Below are positions 1-7,911 of a stretch of DNA of 37,694 nt, one piece after another. The notes under the pieces were generated by a model. That model did no database searches. It saw only the letters and a program-made list of their open reading frames with translations, and had not been told where the DNA came from. This DNA comes from Bacillota bacterium (GTDB taxonomy: Bacteria; Bacillota; Clostridia; Caldicoprobacterales; Xylanivirgaceae): positions 1 through 37,694 of the forward strand of contig JAMOAB010000013.1 in NCBI GenBank assembly GCA_023621995.1, written 5' to 3'. Position 1 is the stretch's first letter, and each line of letters begins with the position of its first letter. Made by a program: the position numbers and the translations under genes.

Positions 1-120
1 AAAACCCATTGATATGTTCCCGTAAACGTAAGGTTCAAAAAATTAGCCCAAGACATCAATCCAAGCGGCTCGGGCCATGTGGAGTGCGTGGTAGAGATAC
101 AAAAAGTTTGTATATTATAA
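1..120 (+). pseudogene. Displaced 3' end of an RlmD/TrmA-like 23S rRNA uridine methyltransferase gene
   Basis: Nucleotides 2-22 read KPIDMFP followed at once by TAA. Nucleotides 73-117, in another frame, read GHVECVVEIQKVCIL and end in TAA at 118-120. In RlmD/TrmA-family RNA (uracil-5-)-methyltransferases these two motifs are nearly contiguous at the C terminus (MFP-x-x-GHVE). Here about 50 bp separate them where about 6 bp would be expected, and the reading frame changes. The gene body lies left of the window, so the upstream part may be a working gene with a new stop codon. The 3' end of this gene is a known integration site for mobile elements in Firmicutes, so the 50 bp may be an element scar. 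The motif recognition is firm; the cause is inference. Confidence 0.6.
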
Positions 121-170
121 ATGGAAATATTGAAGTGGTATGAGGTTGAGGTGAAGGGATAAATATATTA

Positions 171-199
171 TTGACAGTAAGAATAATGTGTGATATAAA
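171..199 (+). promoter_or_regulatory. Sigma-A-type promoter of the brnQ T-box leader
   Basis: TTGACA at 171-176 and TATAAA at 194-199 are separated by 17 bp. Transcription would start near 206, just before the T-box stem I, so the position fits the leader it would drive. Confidence 0.75.
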
Positions 200-231
200 A
201 TTATAGTAGCAAAAGTTAATATATAAATTCT

Positions 232-495
232 ATGAAGAGAAGAGTAGACTGGTTTATTGTTCTACAGAGAGTTGGCATTATGCTGAAAGCCAATGTTCAA
301 AGATTAGTTGAAAATCATCTCTGAGAAGCATGGCTGAACTTTAACATAGTAAGCAATGCTGGTATTCCACCATTAAAAGGAACACGTATTATAATGTACG
401 TTAATGAGTGCTATAGATTAATGTTTATTCTAATTTATAGAACTAGGGTGGAAACGCGAGTATAACCCGTCCCTTGGTTGGGGGCGGGTTTTTTA
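232..495 (+). promoter_or_regulatory. T-box leader, probably isoleucine-responsive, upstream of brnQ
   Basis: Recognisable parts in order are the AGTA-type element near 241, the CAGAGAG bulge of stem I near 265, a specifier region around 309-320, the T-box core AGGGTGGAAACGCG at 445-458 and a terminator at 464-490. The specifier loop contains GAAAATCA, and ATC (Ile) at 314-316 is the reading that fits the downstream carrier. Reading one base earlier would give AAT (Asn), so the specifier is not fully certain. Uncharged tRNA would stabilise the antiterminator and allow brnQ transcription. Confidence 0.88.
464..495 (+). terminator. Regulated intrinsic terminator of the brnQ T-box
   Basis: A 10-bp stem (464-473 with 481-490, one T-G wobble) has a 7-nt loop and runs into a T tract. 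It starts just after the T-box core, as expected for the alternative terminator. Confidence 0.85.
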
Positions 496-592
496 TTTGC
501 AAGAACAAGTAACAAGGGGGCGTATTATGGAAAGTGATATAGGCATTATAAATTGTATTCACAATATGGAAAAACAAATTGGAGGTCTTTAA

Positions 593-1924
593 ATGGAAAA
601 AATGGGAACTAGGAAGTTATTGCTTGTGAGTTTAATGATATTTTCAATGTTTTTTGGTGCAGGAAATTTAATATTTCCACCTATATTAGGACAAATGTCT
701 GGAACAAATATGATGGTATCAATGGGAGGTTTTTTAATTTCAGCCGTTGGCCTTCCAATACTTGCCATTGCTGTAGTTGCTAAAGCTGGTGGACTTCATA
801 TATTGGCAAGTCGTGTGCATCCAAAATTCGCCTTTGCCTTTACGATTTTGATTTATTTATCAATAGGACCTTTTTTAGGTATACCAAGAGCAGCAAGCTT
901 AGCATTTGAAATGGGAATTTCGCCCTTTTTATCAAAGCCAGCAGGTGACAGTAGTTTGCCATTATTTATGTACACTTTGGTATATTTCAGGATAGCTTAT
1001 TGGTTGTGTATGTCACCATCAAAACTCGTAGATAGATTTGGGAAAGTTTTAACACCTACGTTATTAGTCTTAATAGTAAGTATATTTATATGTAGTTTGT
1101 TTAAACCAATGGGTGAATTTGCAGCACCTATTGGTGATTATGCACAATTTCCTTTGCTCAAAGGATTTTTAGAGGGCTATATGACAATGGATGCTATAGC
1201 AGCCCTTAATTTTGGTATTGTAATCTCTATTGCTCTAAAAGAAATGGGAGTGACAGAAGAAAAAGAACTTGTGTCATATACAATAAAGGCGGGAGCAATA
1301 GCAGGTTTATTTTTATCAATTATATATGGAATGCTTACATATTTAGGAGCTGTTTCAAAGACGAGATTTGGAATAACTGAAAATGGGGCTCAAGTGCTTA
1401 CAAATGTAGTATTTTACTTATTTGGGGAAAAAGGAGCAGTATTATTAGGAGTAATTTTTTCCCTTGCCTGCTTGACGACTTCAGTAGGACTTTTAACCTC
1501 CTGTAGTCAATACTTTGCAAAGTTAATGCCAAAGGTCTCATATAAGACTTTTGTAAAGATACTTTCTGTATCAAGTATGATATTTGCTAATGTAGGATTG
1601 ACACAAATACTTAAATTTTCGGTCCCTGTACTGACTGCCATATATCCAATGGCAATTGTTCTCATGGTACTTGCATTCTTAAATAAGTTTTTTAAGGGGA
1701 ACTCTTATGTGTATTTATTTACTATGATATGTACTTCTTTTGTCAGTATCTTAGATGCATTAGGACAATTTGGACTAAGAATAGATATACTTAATAGCCT
1801 ACCATTTTATTCAAAGGGACTTGGTTGGATTATTCCAGCAGCTGTTGGTGCAATAGCAGGATTTATTTATGGAAACCTAAGGCATAAAGGATTTGAGGAA
1901 AAATATGTACTGGAATCTAAATAA
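593..1924 (+). CDS. brnQ: Branched-chain amino acid carrier BrnQ
   Basis: Cation-coupled uptake of leucine, isoleucine and valine across the cytoplasmic membrane. The 443-residue product has the family length and about twelve hydrophobic segments. The N-terminal stretch with SMFFGAGNLIFPP is the BrnQ signature, and ALNFGIVISIALKEMG in the middle is also typical. The start at 593 is preceded by GGAGG at about 581. The gene has its own promoter and a T-box leader, so expression should rise when a branched-chain aminoacyl-tRNA is undercharged. A leucine-dehydrogenase-type gene lies 1.7 kb downstream, which suits an organism that ferments branched-chain amino acids. Substrate preference among Leu, Ile and Val cannot be read from the sequence. 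Confidence 0.95.
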   Translation: MEKMGTRKLLLVSLMIFSMFFGAGNLIFPPILGQMSGTNMMVSMGGFLISAVGLPILAIAVVAKAGGLHILASRVHPKFAFAFTILIYLSIGPFLGIPRAASLAFEMGISPFLSKPAGDSSLPLFMYTLVYFRIAYWLCMSPSKLVDRFGKVLTPTLLVLIVSIFICSLFKPMGEFAAPIGDYAQFPLLKGFLEGYMTMDAIAALNFGIVISIALKEMGVTEEKELVSYTIKAGAIAGLFLSIIYGMLTYLGAVSKTRFGITENGAQVLTNVVFYLFGEKGAVLLGVIFSLACLTTSVGLLTSCSQYFAKLMPKVSYKTFVKILSVSSMIFANVGLTQILKFSVPVLTAIYPMAIVLMVLAFLNKFFKGNSYVYLFTMICTSFVSILDALGQFGLRIDILNSLPFYSKGLGWIIPAAVGAIAGFIYGNLRHKGFEEKYVLESK

Positions 1925-1991
1925 GCAAAAATAAGTACTAACAATAGAAGTAATTTTGTTCGTTATGATGAAAAGGCTAGCCAAAGAAGCT

Positions 1992-2104
1992 AGTGGACTA
2001 ATGACCATAGAGCAGTTGACGGAGTGGGAAATGCTACCAAACAGATAAAAAGTGGGCAACGAATTCGCGTGTATGGAACAGAAGGATATGCAGAAATTCT
2101 ATAG
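1992..2104 (+). pseudogene. C-terminal remnant of a PEP-utilising enzyme (PpsA/rifampin phosphotransferase type)
   Basis: The stretch ending at the TAG at 2102-2104 reads GVGNATKQIKSGQRIRVYG then TEGYAEIL. This closely matches the C-terminal swivelling phosphohistidine domain of PEP synthases and rifampin phosphotransferases. Just upstream, SGLMT and HRAV lie in different frames, as if a base was lost and the intervening part around AREYGIP was deleted. No intact enzyme precedes it. It sits between brnQ and a strong terminator and is a decayed fragment. Confidence 0.6.
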
Positions 2105-2105
2105 A

Positions 2106-2148
2106 GAGGCTTTGGCAAAAGTAATTAATTTTGTCAAAGCCTCTTTTT
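2106..2148 (+). terminator. Strong intrinsic terminator
   Basis: A 15-bp stem (2106-2120 with 2129-2143, one wobble pair) with an 8-nt loop is followed by TTTTT. It ends transcription coming from brnQ. Confidence 0.9.
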
Positions 2149-2348
2149 CAAAATCTATTGGAAAACTGGAGTACACCACAAGAGTACATTTCGTACATCT
2201 ACACCATTCAATGAGTTATTAACATCTAGTAAACACACATAAATTGTGATTTATTGATCTAATAAAAAACTCTTATTGGTATGTGTTTAATGTTTGCTTT
2301 AGTGGTTAGCTATATAATAGGAGATCTAATTATAGAAAGGAGATTAAA

Positions 2349-2861
2349 ATGAAGAGAATAGCTATATTAATAGAGAATATGTTTGACGAGAGAGAGTTTA
2401 TATATCCCTATTATAGGCTATTAGAAGAAGGATATGAGGTTCATATTGTAGGAACTGAAAAAGAGACTGATTATACTTCCAAAGTAGGACTTATCGTAAG
2501 AAGTACCCATTCATCTAAGGAGGTATCAGCTAAGGACTATGATGGGTTGATAATTCCAGGAGGTTTTTCTCCAGACTATATGCGAAGATCTAAAGATACA
2601 GTTAAATTTGTAAAAGACATGGATAGGGAGAACAAACTAATTGCTGCAATTTGCCATGGACCATGGATGATGGCATCATGTTGTGATCTTAAAGGTAGAA
2701 AGGTGACTTCATTTTTCGCCATAAAAGATGATCTAGTTAATGCCGGAGCAGATTACTTAGATGAAGAGGTAGTAGTAGATGGAAATTTGGTTACTTCCAG
2801 AACACCTAGAGACTTGCCAGCATTTTTAAAGAAAATAATTGAAAAACTAAATAATGATTGA
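2349..2861 (+). CDS. DJ-1/PfpI family protein
   Basis: A 170-residue cytoplasmic protein of the DJ-1/PfpI superfamily. Members are described as proteases, glyoxalases or protein/nucleotide deglycases. The nucleophile elbow AAICHGPWMM places the reactive cysteine at residue 102 followed by His103, and acidic residues in FDERE (13-16) are placed like the family's conserved acid. The conserved LIIPGG strand-loop is at 67-72. AAGGAG lies a few bases before the start at 2349. A TATAAT at 2313-2318 has no good -35 at normal spacing. The gene stands alone between terminators. The family is clear; the reaction is not. Confidence 0.9.
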   Translation: MKRIAILIENMFDEREFIYPYYRLLEEGYEVHIVGTEKETDYTSKVGLIVRSTHSSKEVSAKDYDGLIIPGGFSPDYMRRSKDTVKFVKDMDRENKLIAAICHGPWMMASCCDLKGRKVTSFFAIKDDLVNAGADYLDEEVVVDGNLVTSRTPRDLPAFLKKIIEKLNND

Positions 2862-2866
2862 CAAAA

Positions 2867-2896
2867 TTTAGAAGCATCCTTAAGGATGCTTCTAAA
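2867..2896. terminator. Hairpin between convergent genes
   Basis: A near-perfect palindrome (AGAAGCATCC with GGATGCTTCT, extended by TTT/AAA) lies 6 bp after the PfpI-like gene and 19 bp beyond the stop of the opposite-strand cupin. On the minus strand it is followed by a short T run, on the plus strand by A-rich sequence, so it works best for the minus-strand gene. Confidence 0.65.
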
Positions 2897-2914
2897 AAAT
2901 TAAATAATCTGTAG

Positions 2915-3433
2915 TTAGGCTCTTTTTTCAGCCTCTTCTGCATCCTTTTTAGTTTCATGGACTGTACCATGTGGATGTTCAGGTGGTGCATAGATAGTAT
3001 ATAACTTAAGAGGTCTGTAGCCTATATTGATAAGATTGTGCCATTTTCCAGCAGGTACGATGAATGCAAAGTCATCATATACCACTGCTTGAAAATCCAA
3101 ATTATCTTTTGTATCTCCCATTACCACAAGTCCATGACCATCTTCAATACGTACAAATTGATCAGTATCTGGATGAACTTCTAAACCTATGTCTTCTCCA
3201 ACATTTATGCTCATAACCACAAGTTGCAAATGGCTTCCTGTCCATAGGGCAGTTCGGAAAGTATTGTTTTGCTCTGTTGCTTCTTCAATGTTAACTACAA
3301 AAGGTTCTGGTCCGTAATCCTTAAATATAGGATGATGTCTGCAAAAATTTGGATCATGTATGGGTATGTTGCCATAGTATAAATAGGGATATGGACTATA
3401 ATAATCATTATACATATTGTTCATTCCTTCCAT
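2915..3433 (-). CDS. Cupin domain protein
   Basis: A small single-domain cupin of up to 172 residues. The first cupin motif is EVHPDTDQF followed by IEDGHG, and the second is FIVPAGKWHNLINIG. Together they supply histidines for a metal site. The N terminus is rich in Tyr and Pro, a low-complexity lead-in of about 25 residues. The first ATG (3433) has no good ribosome site, whereas the ATG at 3415 has GGAAGGA about 9 nt upstream, so the true start may be 3415 (166 aa). The gene is monocistronic and convergent with the PfpI-like gene. The family is clear. The substrate is unknown; such cupins include isomerases and mannose-6-phosphate-isomerase-like proteins. Confidence 0.88.
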   Translation of the reverse strand: MEGMNNMYNDYYSPYPYLYYGNIPIHDPNFCRHHPIFKDYGPEPFVVNIEEATEQNNTFRTALWTGSHLQLVVMSINVGEDIGLEVHPDTDQFVRIEDGHGLVVMGDTKDNLDFQAVVYDDFAFIVPAGKWHNLINIGYRPLKLYTIYAPPEHPHGTVHETKKDAEEAEKRA

Positions 3434-3504
3434 AGTCTTTATACTAGAATATGATACATAGGTAGAAAAAGTGCGAACTCCTCTTCTTATTTTTTAAATA
3501 TAAG

Positions 3505-3533
3505 TTGCAATTATTTTTATTCAAGCTTATAAT
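3505..3533 (+). promoter_or_regulatory. Sigma-A-type promoter of the amino acid dehydrogenase gene
   Basis: TTGCAA at 3505-3510 and TATAAT at 3528-3533 are 17 bp apart, about 70 bp upstream of the start at 3604. Confidence 0.75.
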
Positions 3534-3603
3534 TAAATATTATAGTATACTTTACTGTAATAGTGGGATAGAGTAAATAAAATGAAGGTGAGAGGGATTA
3601 TTT

Positions 3604-4665
3604 ATGGAACTATTTGATTACTTGGAGAAGTATGATTGTGAACAGTTGATTTTCTGCCGAGATGCCAATACAGGGTTAAAGGCAATTATCAGTATAAATG
3701 ATACCACTCTAGGACCGGCTCTAGGAGGCACAAGGATTTGGGACTATGAATCTGAAGAGGATGCAATTATAGACGCCCTAAGATTGGCAAGGGGTATGAC
3801 GTACAAAAATGCGGCAGCAGGTTTAAACATTGGTGGAGGGAAGGCAGTAATCATTGGAGATGCGGGAAAAATAAAAAGTGAAGAATTGTTTAGGGTATTC
3901 GGAAGATACATAGAAGGATTAGGCGGTAGATATATAACTGCAGAAGATGTAAATACTACTACTCAGGATATGGCATATGTAAATGATGAAACTGATTTTG
4001 TAGTAGGTTTAGAAGGTAAAAGCGGAGATCCATCTCCAGTGACAGCATTTGGAGTATTTAGGGGAATACAGGCTGCAGTTGACGAAGTGTATGGAAGCGA
4101 TGATTTAACAGGTAAGGTAGTGGCAGTTCAAGGATTGGGTGCAGTAGGCTACAAGCTATGTAAGCGTCTGTATGAGGCTGGAGCCAAATTGTATGTGACA
4201 GATATTAAAAAAGAAATTATAGAAATGGCAGTGGAAGAGTTTGATGCCACACCAGTGACTCCAGATGAAATCTATAATGTAGATTGTGATATTTTTGCTC
4301 CATGTGCAATGGGTGCAATTATAAACGATTTTACAGTAGAAAAGTTAAAATGTAAGATAGTTGCAGGCTCGGCAAATAATCAATTGGCAGAGGAAAAACA
4401 TGGAGAGATGTTAATGGAAAAGGGGATACTCTATATTCCAGACTTCGTAATAAATAGTGGTGGAGTAATTAACGTCTATGAAGAGATGAAGGGTTACAAT
4501 AAAGAACGGGCAATGGCTAGAGCCTCCACTATCTATGAGAGCGTAAAGAAAATAATTGTAATATCTAAGGAGCAGAATATATCTACAAACAAAGCAGCTG
4601 AGAGAATGGCAGAGGAGAGGATAGAAAAGATAGGCAAAACCAAGACAATATATTTGAATAAATAA
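3604..4665 (+). CDS. Leucine dehydrogenase (Glu/Leu/Phe/Val dehydrogenase family)
   Basis: NAD-dependent oxidative deamination of branched-chain L-amino acids to 2-oxo acids, releasing ammonia and NADH in the cytoplasm. The 353-residue length suits leucine dehydrogenase rather than glutamate dehydrogenase. The catalytic segment [19 protein letters not shown] places lysines at 68 and 80, the same positions as in Bacillus-type leucine dehydrogenase. The Rossmann motif [10 protein letters not shown] begins the coenzyme domain near residue 178. A GAGAGG site precedes the ATG at 3604. Its own promoter and a downstream terminator make it monocistronic. With brnQ nearby it suggests branched-chain amino acid fermentation. 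Valine or phenylalanine dehydrogenase activity cannot be excluded. Bacillus names the leucine enzyme gene bcd. Confidence 0.92.
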   Translation: MELFDYLEKYDCEQLIFCRDANTGLKAIISINDTTLGPALGGTRIWDYESEEDAIIDALRLARGMTYKNAAAGLNIGGGKAVIIGDAGKIKSEELFRVFGRYIEGLGGRYITAEDVNTTTQDMAYVNDETDFVVGLEGKSGDPSPVTAFGVFRGIQAAVDEVYGSDDLTGKVVAVQGLGAVGYKLCKRLYEAGAKLYVTDIKKEIIEMAVEEFDATPVTPDEIYNVDCDIFAPCAMGAIINDFTVEKLKCKIVAGSANNQLAEEKHGEMLMEKGILYIPDFVINSGGVINVYEEMKGYNKERAMARASTIYESVKKIIVISKEQNISTNKAAERMAEERIEKIGKTKTIYLNK

Positions 4666-4696
4666 ATAGCATATAAAAATTTAATATGAACTAGAT

Positions 4697-4764
4697 AAAG
4701 GGCACTCTTTCTTAGTAAAATTAAGAAAACAAAGGACAAGTAATCATAAGAAAGAGTGCCCTTT
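4697..4764. terminator. Long inverted repeat between convergent genes, probable bidirectional terminator
   Basis: Arms 4697-4714 and 4747-4764 are perfect 18-bp inverted copies around a 32-nt loop. They lie between the dehydrogenase and the opposite-strand DUF2935-like gene. The right arm ends in a short T run on the plus strand and the left arm does so on the minus strand. Confidence 0.75.
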
Positions 4765-4790
4765 TATACACGAAACTTATAAAACCCATC

Positions 4791-5225
4791 TTACATACAG
4801 GCTACATGATCGAGATAGGCCTTAGCAATACCGATATAATATTCAGATTCTCTAATAATATGGTTGATGACTACAACTGCCGCCAAGCTATTTTTAACTG
4901 CAGCACTTTCTCCCATCATAGTAGTCAGGAGGTCTACAAACATTTGACTTTGACACAGAGTAACCTGAATCAAATGTATGATATTTTGTATTAGTTCAGG
5001 GGTCATCATATAACAAGATCTGTTTAGTCTTTCGATGTACTGTAAGATAGTGGCCTCCATTGCACTGAAGACTTTCTGACTTTCTTCTAACTTTTCTACA
5101 AATTTTTCTTCTAAATCGCTAACAATTTCTCTAATCACTACTGTATGTTCTGCTTCTTGCCTTTTCCAAAACTCAGCTTCCTCTAGAATTCTTATATGGT
5201 TCTTTTCACCGTAACAAAATTGCAT
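4791..5225 (-). CDS. DUF2935-like helical protein
   Basis: A 144-residue, almost entirely alpha-helical protein. It starts near EEAEFWKRQEAEHT and ends with HIIRESEYYIGIAKAYLDH. These motifs resemble DUF2935 proteins of Bacillus and Clostridia, which have a ferritin-like helical-bundle appearance. The conserved Glu and His residues could bind metal. It is about half the length of two-domain family members. The ribosome site AAGGAGGG sits 8 nt before the ATG. The gene is monocistronic. The function of the family is not established, so no reaction is proposed. Confidence 0.75.
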   Translation of the reverse strand: MQFCYGEKNHIRILEEAEFWKRQEAEHTVVIREIVSDLEEKFVEKLEESQKVFSAMEATILQYIERLNRSCYMMTPELIQNIIHLIQVTLCQSQMFVDLLTTMMGESAAVKNSLAAVVVINHIIRESEYYIGIAKAYLDHVACM

Positions 5226-5420
5226 CTATTGTCCCTCCTTTTCTGCATTATTTTTACCTTTAATTAATTATATGTAGAATACAAAAATTGTGTGTCAATA
5301 AGGAAGCTAGGTTGGGGGAGGGGACTTTTGGAAATTTTGGGTCTAAATATTAAAAAGTTTATATTAATACCAATAAAATGGCCTATTAAATCGTCATAGT
5401 TATTGAAGGGAGGGCAGACG

Positions 5421-5942
5421 ATGGACAATGAAATATTAAAGTGTAGGCTCGACGCCATAAATAGGGGCGATATAGATGCCTTTGATGAGATTTATATGGA
5501 ACTTAGAGTACCAGTTTATACAATCATATTTCGTATCTTATATGATGAGCCACTAGCAGAGGACGTTATGCAAGAGGTTTTTATAAAATTATTACAATCA
5601 CCGCCTAGTTCCCATATTAAGAACCCCCGTGCGTGGATTTTTAAAATAGCGCGTAATCTGGCAATCGACAATAAGAGGAAGTCATCCCCCTATCTCTCTT
5701 CAGATGATATGAAGTCTCTTGAGCCATCCTTGGAAGATACAATTGGCATGAGACTAGATGTGGAAACGGCGATGAGACTCTTGCCATTAGATGAACGGGA
5801 GATTGTATCACTTCATATCAATGCAGGGTTTAAATTTAGGGAGATTGCCGATATAACAAACATTCCATTAGGAACGGTTTTGTGGAAATATCAAAAAGCG
5901 ATTGGTAGACTACGCTCATATTTCAATGGAGGTGCGATATGA
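5421..5942 (+). CDS. ECF-type RNA polymerase sigma factor
   Basis: A 173-residue extracytoplasmic-function sigma-70 protein. Region 2 covers roughly residues 10-80, including the AEDVMQEVFIKLL and NPRAWIFKIARNLAIDNKRK segments. Region 4 covers about 115-165, with LPLDEREIVSLH and the helix-turn-helix FREIADITNIPLGTVLWK. A TTG 18 nt upstream is in frame, but AGGGAGGG sits 7 nt before the ATG at 5421, which decides the start. Its stop overlaps the next start as ATGA, so the two products are translationally coupled. That is the usual arrangement of an ECF factor and its membrane partner. The signal it answers is unknown. Confidence 0.92.
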   Translation: MDNEILKCRLDAINRGDIDAFDEIYMELRVPVYTIIFRILYDEPLAEDVMQEVFIKLLQSPPSSHIKNPRAWIFKIARNLAIDNKRKSSPYLSSDDMKSLEPSLEDTIGMRLDVETAMRLLPLDEREIVSLHINAGFKFREIADITNIPLGTVLWKYQKAIGRLRSYFNGGAI

Positions 5943-6718
5943 AAAGATTAAAAATTTTTATCTTAACGGTGCTCATTAGTTTATCTATTTTCACGGTGGG
6001 CTTTGCTGCAGATAGTAAATTGACCACAGAAGAGCTGTTTAACAAATGGACAAAAGAGGGGTATCCAGATGATGTTGGTGGGGTGTACTATGATAGTGAT
6101 TTGGATAAATTAGTATTTACCCTAGTAAATAAGACGGATGCCCGTATGGATGAAATACGTTCTCTAGTAACTGATCCTGAGAACTTGGCTTTTGATGAAT
6201 GGAAATATTCATACAATGATTTGCTGGCCGTTATGAAAGATATTGAAAGGGAGATGTGGGACCAACCCAATGAGCCAGTCATATACGGTGTAGGTATTGG
6301 TTGGACAACAATAGATGGTGAAGTTACTGGCTTTGGAGAGGGTGGTAAGGAATTCCGGGTTGTAGTTCAGGTGTCTGAAAATGTCTTTAGCGAGCTTACT
6401 GAGAAATATAGAGACAAATATGGTGATATGGTATATGTAGAAGGTAGCCAAGGCATTGTTCCCCTCGATGATGCTAAACAAAGCACTGGATATGATCCTT
6501 GGATATTGGCGATTATCATTCTATTTTGTGTGGCTATATTTGGTATATTCATCCTAAATCGCCGTGGCGTTATATTTTCTATGCAGACAGCAGACGGTGA
6601 TACTGTAAATGCTACAAAGCCAATGGGGCGAAAAGAGGTAATTGCTGCAGTCAGAGAGAGCCAGCTTGAACCAAGTGATAGAGTCTATAAATTAATAAGG
6701 GAGAGGATGGAGATATAG
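5939..6718 (+). CDS. Membrane-anchored partner of the ECF sigma factor, candidate anti-sigma/sensor
   Basis: Not recognised as a named family. The 259-residue product has an N-terminal signal peptide (about residues 1-23, ending GFAAD). An acidic extracytoplasmic domain covers about 24-185, with a predicted strand pattern around VIYGVGIGWTTIDGEV. One transmembrane segment follows (about 188-206, WILAIIILFCVAIFGIFIL), then a basic cytoplasmic tail of about 50 residues. If the signal peptide is cleaved the topology is outside-in. The gene overlaps the sigma factor by 4 bp, so an anti-sigma or sensor role is likely from context. The usual HxxxCxxC zinc motif of anti-sigma factors is absent, and any sigma-binding part would have to be the C-terminal tail. 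Confidence 0.8.
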   Translation: MKRLKIFILTVLISLSIFTVGFAADSKLTTEELFNKWTKEGYPDDVGGVYYDSDLDKLVFTLVNKTDARMDEIRSLVTDPENLAFDEWKYSYNDLLAVMKDIEREMWDQPNEPVIYGVGIGWTTIDGEVTGFGEGGKEFRVVVQVSENVFSELTEKYRDKYGDMVYVEGSQGIVPLDDAKQSTGYDPWILAIIILFCVAIFGIFILNRRGVIFSMQTADGDTVNATKPMGRKEVIAAVRESQLEPSDRVYKLIRERMEI

Positions 6719-6780
6719 TTTTATCCCGTTTAAGGGAAAAGGTTCCAACCCATATTAACCCATATTTAACTGTAAAAGAG

Positions 6781-6824
6781 AGGCCTACTTTGTACTATGT
6801 TTTAACAAAGCAGGCCTTTTTTTG
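6781..6824 (+). terminator. Intrinsic terminator after the sigma factor operon
   Basis: AGGCCT-A-CTTTGT at 6781-6793 pairs with ACAAAG-C-AGGCCT at 6805-6817 with one mismatch, followed by seven T. Confidence 0.88.
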
Positions 6825-6844
6825 TTTATCCAAGATTATGGCAG

Positions 6845-6872
6845 TTGTGCTGTGATTATTTTGTGCTATAAT
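6845..6872 (+). promoter_or_regulatory. Probable promoter of the EamA transporter gene
   Basis: TTGTGC at 6845-6850 and TATAAT at 6867-6872 are 16 bp apart, about 45 bp before the gene. Confidence 0.55.
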
Positions 6873-6915
6873 GGAATGTGCAATTTCAAAACAATAAATG
6901 ATCAGGAGAGATATG

Positions 6916-7821
6916 ATGGAATTAACGTGGTTTTCATTTGCAATCGCTGCAACATTCTGTTGGGGATTGTCCGATGTATTTTTCAAAAAAGGAACAGACC
7001 CAAATGATAGATATAGTCATTTAAGAATAATGATAATGATAGGCATAATAATGGGAATACAGGCTATTGTTGAATTACAAAAATTAAACTGGAAGTATGA
7101 TATAAAAAATATTGCAATCTATTTTCCCGTGTCTTTTCTCTATATTTTATCTATGGGGATTGACTTTTTTGGTTATAGATACTTACTTATATCCGTAGGT
7201 TCACCAGTTGCAAGTACATCAGGGGCCATAGCGGGCATATTGTCATTTAAAGTTTTAGGCAAAACCATGTCTGGATGGCAGTTTTTTGCTGTAAGTTTAA
7301 TAACATCAGGCTTAATATTATTGGCAATCTTGGAGAGAAGGGAAGCCGAAAGAGAGCTATTGAAAGAGACAGATGAAATAGATAGGAAGCATAAAATGGG
7401 AGCAGCAGCTTTAATGTTTCCAATTCTCTATGCGGTTATAGATGGAGTAGGAACATTTTTGGATGATGTATATTTAAGTAAATACCTAAGCCCAGAAGAG
7501 GCTCTGATTTCTTTTGAACTGACATTTTTGATTGTGGCAATAATATCCTTATTTTATATAATTGTGATAAAAAGACAGAGGTATAAGCTAATAGATGAAA
7601 AATATAATATCTATGGTGGACTATTTGAAACGGCAGGACAATTTTTCTATGTATATGCCTTAAATGCAAATTCAGTAGTTGCAGCTCCGTTGATGTCGGT
7701 AGATAGTATAGTAGCAGTTATATTCGGAAGGATTTACTTAAAAGAGAAACTTACTAAAAAACAGTATTTTACCATCATAATGATAAGTATTGGTGTATTT
7801 ATATTGGGATTTTTTGAATAA
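6916..7821 (+). CDS. EamA/DMT family transporter
   Basis: A drug/metabolite-transporter superfamily membrane protein of about 302 residues with two EamA-like halves of around five hydrophobic segments each. The N-terminal half begins FAIAATFCWGLSDVFFKKG. The C-terminal half ends near VDSIVAVIFGRIYLKEKL, the usual last-repeat motif. A charged cytoplasmic loop around residues 140-165 joins the halves. In-frame ATGs occur at 6898, 6913 and 6916. AGGAG at 6904-6908 is 7 nt before 6916, which is therefore preferred. It has its own promoter and is monocistronic. The substrate cannot be read from the sequence; metabolites or amino acids are usual for the family. Confidence 0.88.
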   Translation: MELTWFSFAIAATFCWGLSDVFFKKGTDPNDRYSHLRIMIMIGIIMGIQAIVELQKLNWKYDIKNIAIYFPVSFLYILSMGIDFFGYRYLLISVGSPVASTSGAIAGILSFKVLGKTMSGWQFFAVSLITSGLILLAILERREAERELLKETDEIDRKHKMGAAALMFPILYAVIDGVGTFLDDVYLSKYLSPEEALISFELTFLIVAIISLFYIIVIKRQRYKLIDEKYNIYGGLFETAGQFFYVYALNANSVVAAPLMSVDSIVAVIFGRIYLKEKLTKKQYFTIIMISIGVFILGFFE

Positions 7822-7911
7822 GATTAGGATCTAAATAGGGTGAAATTCTAACTTTTACTTTTAATACATATTAAATATAGCGAGATACTATGTGTTGAGG
7901 TGAAGAACTCG

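Noticed and set aside
2294-2318. TTGCTT and TATAAT as a promoter of the PfpI-like gene
   Set aside because: The spacing is only 13 bp and no better -35 lies at 16-18 bp.
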